Source: Denitrobaculum sp965232285 (lineage in GTDB: Bacteria > Pseudomonadota > Alphaproteobacteria > Kiloniellales > Kiloniellaceae). From it: DNA of 64,000 nucleotides. Numbering within the stretch: position 1 is the stretch's first letter; every line of letters begins with the position of its first letter. The notes beneath the pieces were generated by a model. The model worked only from the letters and a program-made list of their open reading frames with translations, ran no database searches and was not told the DNA's origin. Positions 15,701-24,300 of the stretch are shown here, in pieces. The stretch spans positions 6,634,001 to 6,698,000 of the forward strand of contig CBDDPL010000004.1 in assembly GCA_965232285.1 (NCBI GenBank). The letters are read 5' to 3'. The translations under genes and the position numbers were made by a program.

Positions 15701-17785
15701 ATGCGCACAGAATACAGACTCGGCATCGATGCCGGCGGTACCTTCACCGACTTCGTCCTGGCCGAGAAGAGCGGCGAGACGCGGCTCTACAAGGCGCTCT
15801 CCACGCCGGCCGATCCGACGGTGGCCATCCGCAACGGGCTGACCCTGATTTCCGAAGACCTGGGAGCCTCAATCGGTGAGATCATTTCCAAGTGCGATCT
15901 CTGTATCAACGGCACCACGGTCGGCCTGAACGCCCTGATCCAGCACAAGGGCGCCAAGACCGGCCTGATCTGCACCAAGGGTCACGAAGACTCGATCGAG
16001 ATCCGCAATGGCCACAAAGAGGACGGCTACCGCTACGACGCGGAGTATCCGCCAGCGGTCATGCTGGCCCCGCGCTATCTGCGCCGCGGCATCGAAGAGC
16101 GTGTGCTCTCGACCGGCGAGATCCGCACGCCGCTCAACGAGCAGCAGGTGCGCGAGGCCTGCGAGCACTTCCTGAAGGAAGGGGTTGAATCGGTGGCGAT
16201 CTCCTTCGTCTGGTCGGTGCTGCGGCCGGAGCACGAGCGCCGGGCGGCCGAGATCGTTCGCGAGATGATGCCGGAGGCCATCGTCACCCTGGGTTCGCTG
16301 CTCTATCCGCAGATCCGCGAATACACCCGCACCTCCACGGCGATCACCAACGCCTACCTGGCGCCGATTCTGAAGACCTACGTCAATTCGGTGGATGCTT
16401 ACTTCCGTGAGCAGGGCGCCCGCTACCCCGTGCGTTACTTCCAGTCGAATGGCGGCCTGGCGATCGGTGAGGCCATGTCCGATCGCTCGGTCTATGCGAT
16501 CAACTCGGGACCGGCCTCCGCGCCGACAGCCGGCTTGCATGTCACCAGGCCTTTCGGCGACGAGAACGTGATCACCGTCGATATGGGCGGCACCTCCTTC
16601 GACATCACCTTGACCTACGGCGGGCAGTCGAATCTGAACAAGAACATCGATTTCCTGCGTTACCGCATCGGGGTTCCGATGATCCAGGTCGAGACCCTGG
16701 GCGCCGGCGGCGGCTCGATCGGCTGGATCGACGATATGGGCCTGCTGCAGATGGGGCCGCAGAGCGCCGGCTCCGATCCGGGCCCGGCCTGCTACGGCCA
16801 GGGCGGCAGCGAGCCGACGACCACGGACGTCAATCTGGTGCTCGGTTACCTGAGCCCCGATGGGCTGGTCGGCGGCCGCCTGCCGCTCGACCGGCAAAAG
16901 GCGGAGGAGGCGATCCGAAGCAAGATCGCCGATCCCCTGGGGCTCAGCCTCGAGAAGGCGGCCTACGGCATGTTCACCATCGTCAACGCCAACATGGTGA
17001 ACGGCATCCGCCGCGTCTCCATCGAGCGCGGCTACGACCCGCGCGACTTCGTACTGGTTTGCGCCGGCGGCGCCACCGGCGCGCACATCACCGCGCTGGC
17101 GCGTGAGATGGGGATCAAAAAGATCCTGGTGAACAAGCTGGCCTCCGGGCTCTGCGCCTTCGGCCAGATCATCTCCGACGTTAAGTATAACTATATGGCG
17201 ACCTGCCCGCTGCGGCTCGATAGTGATGATGCCTACCGGCGCATCGGCGCGCTGTTCGAGGAGATCGAAGGGCAGGGTGTCGCGCACCTCAAGGCCGACG
17301 GCTTCGAGGGGGATCGCATCGAGATCCGCCGCAGCCTGGAGATGCGCTACGTCGGTCAGGTGCACGAATGCACGGTCGAGGTTGGCAACTTCGCGATCGA
17401 CGCCGCCGGGATCGAGAGGCTCAAGGAGGCTTTCCACGCCCGTCACGAGCAGCTTTACACCTATTCGGAACCGAACAGCATTGTCGAAGTCGTCAACCTG
17501 GAGAGCACGCTCTACGGCCTGGTTGACAAGCCGGAGGTCGCGACGCTGACGACGGGCCCCGATGTCGACGCGGCGATCAAGGGCAGCCGCAACGCCATCT
17601 TCTCGGCCGACGGCGCCAGCCGGCGCGTTCCCGTCTTCGACGGTGAGAAGCTGGGCGCGGGCAGCCTGGTGACCGGCCCGGCGATCATCGAGGAGGTCAC
17701 GACCACCATCGTGATCGAGCCGGACTGGCAGGCCGAGTTACACGAAAGCGGTTCCTATGTTCTGACGCCCGTCGATACCGCCTAA
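15701..17785 (+). CDS. hyuA: Hydantoinase A / oxoprolinase-type subunit
   Basis: 694-residue partner of HyuB with an actin/acetate-kinase-like ATPase fold. The N-terminal phosphate motif is GIDAGGTFTDFVL. Further nucleotide-site blocks are TVDMGGTSFDITL, ETLGAGGGSIGWID, SDPGPACYGQGG and VCAGGATGAHITALAREMG. The C-terminal domain ends with GPAIIEEVTTTIVIEPDW. It is co-transcribed with hyuB and probably controlled by the divergent AraC-family gene. Its stop codon overlaps by 3-4 bases that of the convergent SDR gene. N-methylhydantoinase and 5-oxoprolinase are the leading possibilities. Confidence 0.93.
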   Translation: MRTEYRLGIDAGGTFTDFVLAEKSGETRLYKALSTPADPTVAIRNGLTLISEDLGASIGEIISKCDLCINGTTVGLNALIQHKGAKTGLICTKGHEDSIEIRNGHKEDGYRYDAEYPPAVMLAPRYLRRGIEERVLSTGEIRTPLNEQQVREACEHFLKEGVESVAISFVWSVLRPEHERRAAEIVREMMPEAIVTLGSLLYPQIREYTRTSTAITNAYLAPILKTYVNSVDAYFREQGARYPVRYFQSNGGLAIGEAMSDRSVYAINSGPASAPTAGLHVTRPFGDENVITVDMGGTSFDITLTYGGQSNLNKNIDFLRYRIGVPMIQVETLGAGGGSIGWIDDMGLLQMGPQSAGSDPGPACYGQGGSEPTTTDVNLVLGYLSPDGLVGGRLPLDRQKAEEAIRSKIADPLGLSLEKAAYGMFTIVNANMVNGIRRVSIERGYDPRDFVLVCAGGATGAHITALAREMGIKKILVNKLASGLCAFGQIISDVKYNYMATCPLRLDSDDAYRRIGALFEEIEGQGVAHLKADGFEGDRIEIRRSLEMRYVGQVHECTVEVGNFAIDAAGIERLKEAFHARHEQLYTYSEPNSIVEVVNLESTLYGLVDKPEVATLTTGPDVDAAIKGSRNAIFSADGASRRVPVFDGEKLGAGSLVTGPAIIEEVTTTIVIEPDWQAELHESGSYVLTPVDTA

Positions 17786-18654
17786 AGCAAGCTGGCCAAT
17801 CCCGCTTTGTAGTCCGGATAGCGCAGTTCGATGCCCAGTTCCTCATGCAGGCGCCGGTTCGACACCCGTTTGTTGTCGAGCCAGAAGGTCTTGCCCATGG
17901 GGGAGAGACCGGCTTCTTCGAAGGGCACCAGGGGCGGCGGTTCGACCCCCAGCAGCCCGCAGGCATGGGCGGTGACCTCGGCGGGCGAGGCGGCCATGTC
18001 GTCGCAGACGTTGTAGATGCGGCCCGGCCTGGGGGCGGCGATGGAGGCTTCCAGCACCGACGCGATATCCTCGACATGGATCCGGCTGAAGACCTGCCCC
18101 GGGCGGTCGATGCGCTTGGCCTTCCCGGCCCGCACCGTGTCCAGCATGCTGCGGCCCGGGCCGTAAATGCCGGCGAGGCGGAAGACATGCACCGGCACTG
18201 AGTTGCCTTCCACCAGTTCCAGCCAGGCCCGTTCGGCGGCCACACGGTATTCGCTGCGCGGACTGCTGGGCGAGAGGGCGCTGTCTTCGTCGACCCAGCC
18301 GCCGTCGTGGTTGCCGTAAACGCCTGTCGTGGAGAGATAGCCGAGCCACTTCAGCTTCGGCAAAGCGGCGATATCTCGCGCGTGCTGTCCCAGAACCGGG
18401 TCGCCTTCGGCGCTGGGGGAAGCGGATATCAGGATGTGGGTGACGTCGCCCAGGGCTTCTGCTGCGTCCTGCAGGGGCGCCGAACCATCGAACAGCAAGA
18501 CTTCGCCGAAACCCTGCGCCAATAAGCCCTGACGCTTCTCCTCCGTCCGGGTCGTGCCGGTGACTTTCCAGCCTTTCGCCAGCAGGCGTTTCGCGAGCGT
18601 CCGGGCGGAAAAGCCCAGGCCGAAGCAGAAGAGATGGTTCGGTACAGCGTTCAT
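17782..18654 (-). CDS. NAD(P)-binding SDR/epimerase-family protein (YeeZ-like)
   Basis: 290 residues with an extended-SDR layout. The N-terminal Rossmann loop is FCFGLGFSARTLAKRLLAKG. STTGVYGNHDG holds the position of the catalytic Ser/Thr, YRVAAERAWLEL replaces the usual YxxxK (here Tyr-Arg-Val-Ala-Ala), and RLAGIYGPGRS is typical of sugar-nucleotide epimerase relatives. Loss of the YxxxK lysine suggests altered or absent catalysis, as in the YeeZ group. The start was set at the ATG giving MNAVPNHLFCFG, 12 codons inside a longer frame. Confidence 0.85.
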   Translation of the reverse strand: MNAVPNHLFCFGLGFSARTLAKRLLAKGWKVTGTTRTEEKRQGLLAQGFGEVLLFDGSAPLQDAAEALGDVTHILISASPSAEGDPVLGQHARDIAALPKLKWLGYLSTTGVYGNHDGGWVDEDSALSPSSPRSEYRVAAERAWLELVEGNSVPVHVFRLAGIYGPGRSMLDTVRAGKAKRIDRPGQVFSRIHVEDIASVLEASIAAPRPGRIYNVCDDMAASPAEVTAHACGLLGVEPPPLVPFEEAGLSPMGKTFWLDNKRVSNRRLHEELGIELRYPDYKAGLASLL

Positions 18655-18805
18655 AGTCTTACCCGTGCTGAGGATAAGTCGGCGAAGCACCTCTGGGGCG
18701 GGCTTCCCGAACTTGCCCCTTGATCATTCGGTGATTGATGTCGATTTTAGAGCTCGTGATATGGCACTGAATGTGCCGGATTTGAAGGCTGTTTGAGGTA
18801 GCCCG

Positions 18806-19570
18806 TTGGTCTTTTCCAGATTAACCATTCCGACCGCCACTGCTTTGGCGGTCTCCCTTTGGCTCACAGCGGTGGCGGCCCAGGAGATCGACCACGCCGA
18901 ACAATACGCCGCCTGCATGCAGCTGACCCAGATCGAGCCGGAGCAGGCCTTTGAGGCGGCCCTCGCCTGGGAATCCAAGGGTGGCGGCGACGCGGCCCGG
19001 CACTGCGGCAACGTCGCCCTGATCGGATTGGGGCAATACGACAAGGCGGCGCAGCGCCTCGAGGCCCTGGCGCAGACAATGACGGAATCCGCCGACCACC
19101 TGCGCGCCGATGTCCTGGCCCAGGCGGCGCAGGCCTGGCTGCTGCAGGGGGACGTGGAACGCTCCTATCAGGTGCTCTCGGCGGCGCTAAAGCTCGATCC
19201 CGACAACGTCGAACTGCTGATCGACCGCTCGGTGGCGCTGGCCGCGGCCTCCAGCTACTGGGATGCCATCGATGACCTCAACCGGGCCCAGGATCTGGCG
19301 CCGGAGCGCGAGGACATCCTGGTCTTCCGGGCGACGGCCTACCGTTATCTCGACGCCAACGAGTTGGCGCTGGAAGACATCAACCAGGCGCTCAAGCTGC
19401 ACCCCGAGAACGCCGAGGCCTTGCTGGAGCGCGGCATCCTGCGCCGACTGAGCGGTGACGAACAGGGCGCACGCACCGACTGGCTGACCGCGGCGAGCCT
19501 GGCCGAAGGCACGCCGACCGGCGACGCGGCGCAGCAGAACCTCGAAAAGCTGGACGTGAAGGTCGAGTAA
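18806..19570 (+). CDS. Periplasmic tetratricopeptide-repeat protein
   Basis: 254 residues. A signal peptide covers 1-25 (LAVSLWLTAVAAQEI). Helical repeats follow, the clearest TPR units being roughly 105-135 (AQAWLLQGDVERSYQVLSAA), 139-170 (DRSVALAAASSYWDAIDDL) and 173-238 (NELALEDINQALKLHPENAE...). It is probably a protein-interaction scaffold in the periplasm. The start is TTG, supported by GAGG 7 bases upstream; no ATG lies before the signal peptide. The nitroreductase gene follows after 29 bases in the same direction. Partners are unknown. Confidence 0.82.
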   Translation: MVFSRLTIPTATALAVSLWLTAVAAQEIDHAEQYAACMQLTQIEPEQAFEAALAWESKGGGDAARHCGNVALIGLGQYDKAAQRLEALAQTMTESADHLRADVLAQAAQAWLLQGDVERSYQVLSAALKLDPDNVELLIDRSVALAAASSYWDAIDDLNRAQDLAPEREDILVFRATAYRYLDANELALEDINQALKLHPENAEALLERGILRRLSGDEQGARTDWLTAASLAEGTPTGDAAQQNLEKLDVKVE

Positions 19571-19599
19571 CTCCCCAAGCTGGTTGGAGGCATCGGTTC

Positions 19600-20454
19600 G
19601 TGAGCGATCTGAACGAGCTCTTTGCGGCGCTGGACGAGCGCTATGGCGATGCCGGCGAGGCGATTGACCGGGAGGCTTTGTCCGGGTGCGATTCGGTGCC
19701 GGCGCTTTGGAAGATGTTGGCGTCCCGGGGCTCTGTACGCCACTTCGCGCCGGAGCCGCCACCCCTGGCGCAGCTTCAGATCTTGGCCGCTCTCGCCCTC
19801 GCTGCCCCCACCAAGAGCGACCTGCAGCAACGGGACATCGTGATCGTCACCGAGGAAGCGCAGCTTGCCGCCTTGAAGGCTATTTTAGCCGACCAGGCCT
19901 GGGTTGAGGGGGCGCCGGCCCTGATGATCTTCTGCGGCAACCACCGGCGGCAGCGCCAGTTGCACGAACTGCGGGGGCATGCCTTCGTCAATGACCATCT
20001 GGATGCCTTCTTCAACGCCAGCGTCGATGCCGCCATCGCCCTGACGGCCTTCGTCCTGGCGGCGGAGTCGCTCGGCCTCGGCATCTGTCCGATCAGCGCG
20101 ATCCGAAACCGCGCCCAGGAGGCCAGCGACATCCTCGGCCTTCCGGACCTGGTCTTCCCGGTCGCTGCGCTCGCGGTCGGCCGTCCTCTCCAGGCGCCGG
20201 AAGTGAGCCTGCGGCTACCGCTGTCGGCCAGCCTGCATCACAATCGCTATGACGAAGGCGAGAGCGCCGAAGTCATTGCCGAATACGATCGCCGTCGTGC
20301 CGCAGCCCAGCCTTACCAGGAACAGCGTTTGGCGGCTGACTTCGGAACGACGGAGGACTACGGCTGGTCCGAAGACAAGGCGCGTCAGTACAGCCGGCCG
20401 GAGCGCGCCGACTTCGGTGCCTTCATCCGGCGCAAGGGCTTCCGGCTGGATTAG
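19600..20454 (+). CDS. Nitroreductase-family protein
   Basis: 284-residue FMN enzyme of the NfsA/FRase-like branch. The N-terminal FMN-phosphate site is ASRGSVRHFAPEPPP, followed by ALAAPTKSDLQQRDIVIV. The middle carries DAAIALTAFVLAAESLGLGI with GICPISAIRN. The C-terminal part has the YDRRRAAAQPYQEQR extension typical of NfsA relatives. It starts at GTG with GGAGG 9 bases upstream. It probably reduces nitroaromatics, quinones or a related compound with NAD(P)H; the natural substrate is not evident. It is likely co-transcribed with the TPR gene. Confidence 0.88.
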   Translation: MSDLNELFAALDERYGDAGEAIDREALSGCDSVPALWKMLASRGSVRHFAPEPPPLAQLQILAALALAAPTKSDLQQRDIVIVTEEAQLAALKAILADQAWVEGAPALMIFCGNHRRQRQLHELRGHAFVNDHLDAFFNASVDAAIALTAFVLAAESLGLGICPISAIRNRAQEASDILGLPDLVFPVAALAVGRPLQAPEVSLRLPLSASLHHNRYDEGESAEVIAEYDRRRAAAQPYQEQRLAADFGTTEDYGWSEDKARQYSRPERADFGAFIRRKGFRLD

Positions 20455-20497
20455 AGTGTTTTGAGACCGGTTAAGCGCAAAACGATCAAGTTGAGCG

Positions 20498-21166
20498 CTA
20501 AAAGTCCGGGTCCGCGTAGTACTTCGGCGGCTTCATGCCAGGCACATGGTCGGCCAGGATCGGGCGCAGGCTGGGTCGCGACTTGACCCGGGCGTACCAG
20601 TCCTTGGCTTCCGGGTGCTTGTCCCAGGGCACATCACCCAGATAGTCGACGGCGGAGAGCTGCGCCGCGGCGGCGATGTCGGCCAGGGAGAAGGAATCCC
20701 CAGCCAGCCAGCGGCGGCGGTCGCAGAGCCAGGAGATGTACTCCAGGTGATAGTGGATGTTGGCGTGGCCGGCCCGGATGGCGTTGGAGTTGGGTTCGCC
20801 CGAACCCTTGAGGCGCTTCATCAGCTTCTGTTCGACCAGGTTGGCGGTGACCTCCCGGTGAAACTTGCCGTCGAACCATAGCATCATGCGCCGGGTCTCG
20901 GCCCGCTCCAGCGGGGTCTCGCCCAGAAAGCTGCTGTCTTTGTAGGCGTCTTCCAGATATTCGGCGATCACCGGGCCGCCGGCGACCGCGGTTCCGTCGG
21001 TTTCCGTCAGTACCGGCACTTCGCAGGCGGGGTTGAGCTGCAGAAAGCCCTCGCGCCTTTCCCAGACCGGCTCGACCTTCACCTCGAATTCCAGCCGCTT
21101 CTCGGCCAGAAGGATCCGGATCTTGCGGCATTGCGATTCGAGCGGCAGGTGAAAGAGGTAACGCAT
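20498..21166 (-). CDS. Glutathione S-transferase family protein
   Basis: 222 residues. A thioredoxin-like N-domain (LFHLPLESQCRKIRILLAEK, NPACEVPVLTETDG, AGGPVIAEYLEDAY) is followed by an all-helical C-domain (about 88-215) with WLAGDSFSLADIAAAAQLSA. The catalytic Ser/Tyr position is replaced by the LESQCRK loop, whose Cys could serve instead, as in omega or beta classes. The GTG directly before the chosen ATG is an equally possible start. It is a single gene downstream of, and convergent with, the nitroreductase. Confidence 0.88.
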   Translation of the reverse strand: MRYLFHLPLESQCRKIRILLAEKRLEFEVKVEPVWERREGFLQLNPACEVPVLTETDGTAVAGGPVIAEYLEDAYKDSSFLGETPLERAETRRMMLWFDGKFHREVTANLVEQKLMKRLKGSGEPNSNAIRAGHANIHYHLEYISWLCDRRRWLAGDSFSLADIAAAAQLSAVDYLGDVPWDKHPEAKDWYARVKSRPSLRPILADHVPGMKPPKYYADPDF

Positions 21167-21248
21167 CACGAGATGAACGGTATTCTTGAGAAGCTGAGGG
21201 CGCCGAAGTCAATAACCCGAACCTTAGGCGACTGGCACTCAAAATCTC

Positions 21249-21286
21249 AAAAAAAATCGGGCGCTTCTTTTTTCGAGAAGCGCCCG
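21249..21286 (-). terminator. Intrinsic terminator of gltB
   Basis: On the minus strand an 11-bp perfect stem (CGGGCGCTTCT / AGAAGCGCCCG) with a 7-base loop is followed by a run of eight T residues. It begins about 56 bases after the gltB stop codon. The reverse strand lacks an equally good T-run. Confidence 0.88.
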
Positions 21287-21341
21287 TTGCAGTTTTACAG
21301 CAGTTACAGGGTATGCTGCCTCATATGCTGTTGCAGTCTCG

Positions 21342-24300
21342 TCACGCGCGCTGCTCGCGTGGGCCGGCGCCAACCGGATGGGCCAGACGGTCGATCATTT
21401 CCTTCGGAACCACCTGCCAGAACTTGCCGCGCTCATGGGTCCAGTCGATGATCAGGCGCTCGGCAAAGCGTGACTGGGTCTCCTTCACATGCTCCTCGAC
21501 CAGCGACTTCAGTACGCCTTCCCAATGGGCGGTTTCGATCCGCTGAAAGATCACGCTCTCGCTGTTGATCCGGTCGGGCAGGGTGCCCTCCTCGTCGTAG
21601 ATGAAGGCCATGCCGCCGGTCATGCCGGCCGCAAAGTTGTGACCGACAGGGCCGAGAATGACCGCCGTGCCGCCGGTCATGTATTCGCAGCCATTGGAAC
21701 CGCAGCCCTCGACCACCGCGACAGCCGCCGAGTTGCGCACGCAAAAACGCTCGCCGGCCTGACCAGCCGCGAAAAGCCGCCCGTCGGTCGCGCCGTAAAG
21801 CACGGTGTTGCCGATGATGGTGTTCTCGTTGGTGGTCAGGGGGCTGGCCGTGGTCGGGCGGACCACGATGGTGCCGCCGGACAGGCCTTTACCGACATAG
21901 TCGTTGGCATCGCCGAAGACCTCCAGCTTCAGGCCCTGCACGGCGAAGGCGCCGAGTGACTGGCCCGCCGAGCCACGCAGGCGCACGGTGACATGGCCCG
22001 GGTTGAGGCCCTTCATGCCGAAGCGCCGGGTGATCCGGGAGGAGAGCTTGGTGCCGATCGCCCGGTGGGTGTTGCGGATCGAATACTGCAGCTGCATCTT
22101 CTCGCCGTCGTCGAACAGCGCCCGGGCGTCTTCGATGATCTGGGCATCCAGGGTTTCGGGCACCTCGTTGCGGCCCTTCAGGGTGCAGTGCACCGGGTGG
22201 CCGTCGCTTTCCGCTCGCGCCAGCAGCGGGTTAAGGTCCAGGTCGTCCAAATGTGCTGCGCCGCGGCTGACCTGGACCAGCAGATCGGTCCGGCCGATCA
22301 CCTCTTCGAGGGAGCGCACGCCCAGCGAGGCCAGGATCTCGCGGACTTCCTCGGCGATGAAGCTGAAGAGATTGACCACCTTTTCCGGCGTGCCGGTGAA
22401 CTTCTCGCGCAGCTTTTCATCCTGTACGCAGACGCCCACGGGGCAGGTGTTGGAGTGGCACTGCCGCACCATGATGCAGCCCATGGCGACCAGCGATGCG
22501 GTGCCGATGCCGTACTCCTCGGCGCCCAGGATGGCGGCGATCACCACATCCCGGCCGGTCTTGAGCCCGCCGTCCGTGCGCAGGGTCACGTTGTGGCGCA
22601 GACGGTTCAGAGTCAGGACCTGCTGCACTTCGCTCAGGCCCATCTCCCAGGGCACGCCGGCGAACTTCACCGAGGTTTGGGGCGAGGCACCCGTGCCGCC
22701 GTTGCCGCCGGCCACCAGGATGACGTCGGCCTTGGCCTTGGCGACGCCCGCCGCGATGGTGCCGATGCCCGAGCGGGCCACCAGCTTCACGCAGACCTTG
22801 GCGTCCGGGTTGATCTGCTTCAGGTCGTAGATCAACTGAGCCAGATCCTCGATGGAATAGATGTCGTGGTGCGGCGGTGGCGAGATCAGCATCACGCCCG
22901 GTGTCGAGTGCCGCAGCTTGGCGATCATCTCGGTGACCTTGAAGCCGGGCAACTGCCCGCCTTCGCCGGGCTTGGCGCCCTGGGCGACCTTGATCTCGAT
23001 CTCCCGGCAGTTGTTCAGATACTCCGCGGTGACGCCGAAGCGGCCCGAGGCGATCTGTTTGATGGCCGAATTCTCGTTGTCGCCGTTCGGGCGCGGGACG
23101 AAGCGCTCCGGCACCTCGCCGCCCTCGCCGGAATCTGATTTGGCGCCGATCCGGTTCATGGCGATGTTGAGGGTGCCGTGGGCTTCGGGGCTCAGCGCGC
23201 CGAGCGACATACCCGGCGTCACGAAGCGCTTGCGGATCGCCGTAATGGACTCCACTTCCTCAATCGAGATCGGCGCGATCCCGTCCCGTTTGAAGTCGAC
23301 AAGGTCGCGCAGGCTGCTGGGCGGCAGGTTGCGCACGCCGTCGCTGAACTTGCGGTAAGTCGAATAGGCGTCGTTGGCGACCGCCGACTGCAGGGTGTGG
23401 ATCAATCCGGCTTCCCAGGCGTGGCTCTCGCCGCCGCGCCGGTAGCGGTAGAAGCCGCCCACCGGCAGGGTGATGAAGTCTTCACTCCAGGCCTTTTCAT
23501 GCAGGTCCAGGATCTTCTGCTGAATGCCCGACATCCCGATGCCGGAGATGCGGCTGGGCATGGCCGGGAAGTACTCGTCGACCAGCGTGCGCGACAGGCC
23601 GACCGCTTCGAAGTTGTAGCCGCCGCGGTAGGAGGAGATCACCGCGATGCCCATCTTCGACATGACCTTGAGCAGGCCTTCGTCGACCGCCTTTTTGTAA
23701 CGCAGCATGCAGTCTTCGAGCGAGAGGTCGCCGAAGAGGCCGCGCCGGTGCCGGTCGGCAATGGATTCCTGCGCCAGGTAGGCGTTGACCGAGGTGGCGC
23801 CGACGCCGATCAGGACGGCGAAGTAGTGCACGTCCAGGCATTCACCGCTGCGGACATTGAGCGAGATGAAGGTGCGGAGCTTTTGTTTGACCAGGTGCGA
23901 ATGCACCGCCGCCGTTGCCAGGATCATCGGCATGGCCGCCCGCTCGGGACCGACGGTCTCGTCGGTGAGAATCACATGCTCGCAGCCCTCGCGCACGGCG
24001 TTTTCCGCTTCCTGCTGAATGCGCAAAACCGCATCACGCAGGGCGAACTCACCGCTGTCCGCATCGAAGGTGCAGTCGATTGCGGCGGCCGTGTCACCCA
24101 TGTGCCGGCGCATGGCCTCGAACTCGGCGTTGGAGAGGACCGGCGACTCCAACTGCAGCAGGTTACACTGGGTTTCGTCTTCGTCCAGGATGTTGCCCAG
24201 GTTGCCGAGACGGGTCTTCAGGGTCATGACCCGGCGTTCGCGCAGGCTGTCGATCGGCGGGTTGGTGACCTGACTGAAGTTCTGGCGGAAGAAGTGATGC

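Noticed and set aside
15869..17446. 525-residue minus-strand frame opposite hyuA
   Set aside because: hyuA carries clear ATPase motifs throughout; the reverse frame has no binding site or recognisable domain.
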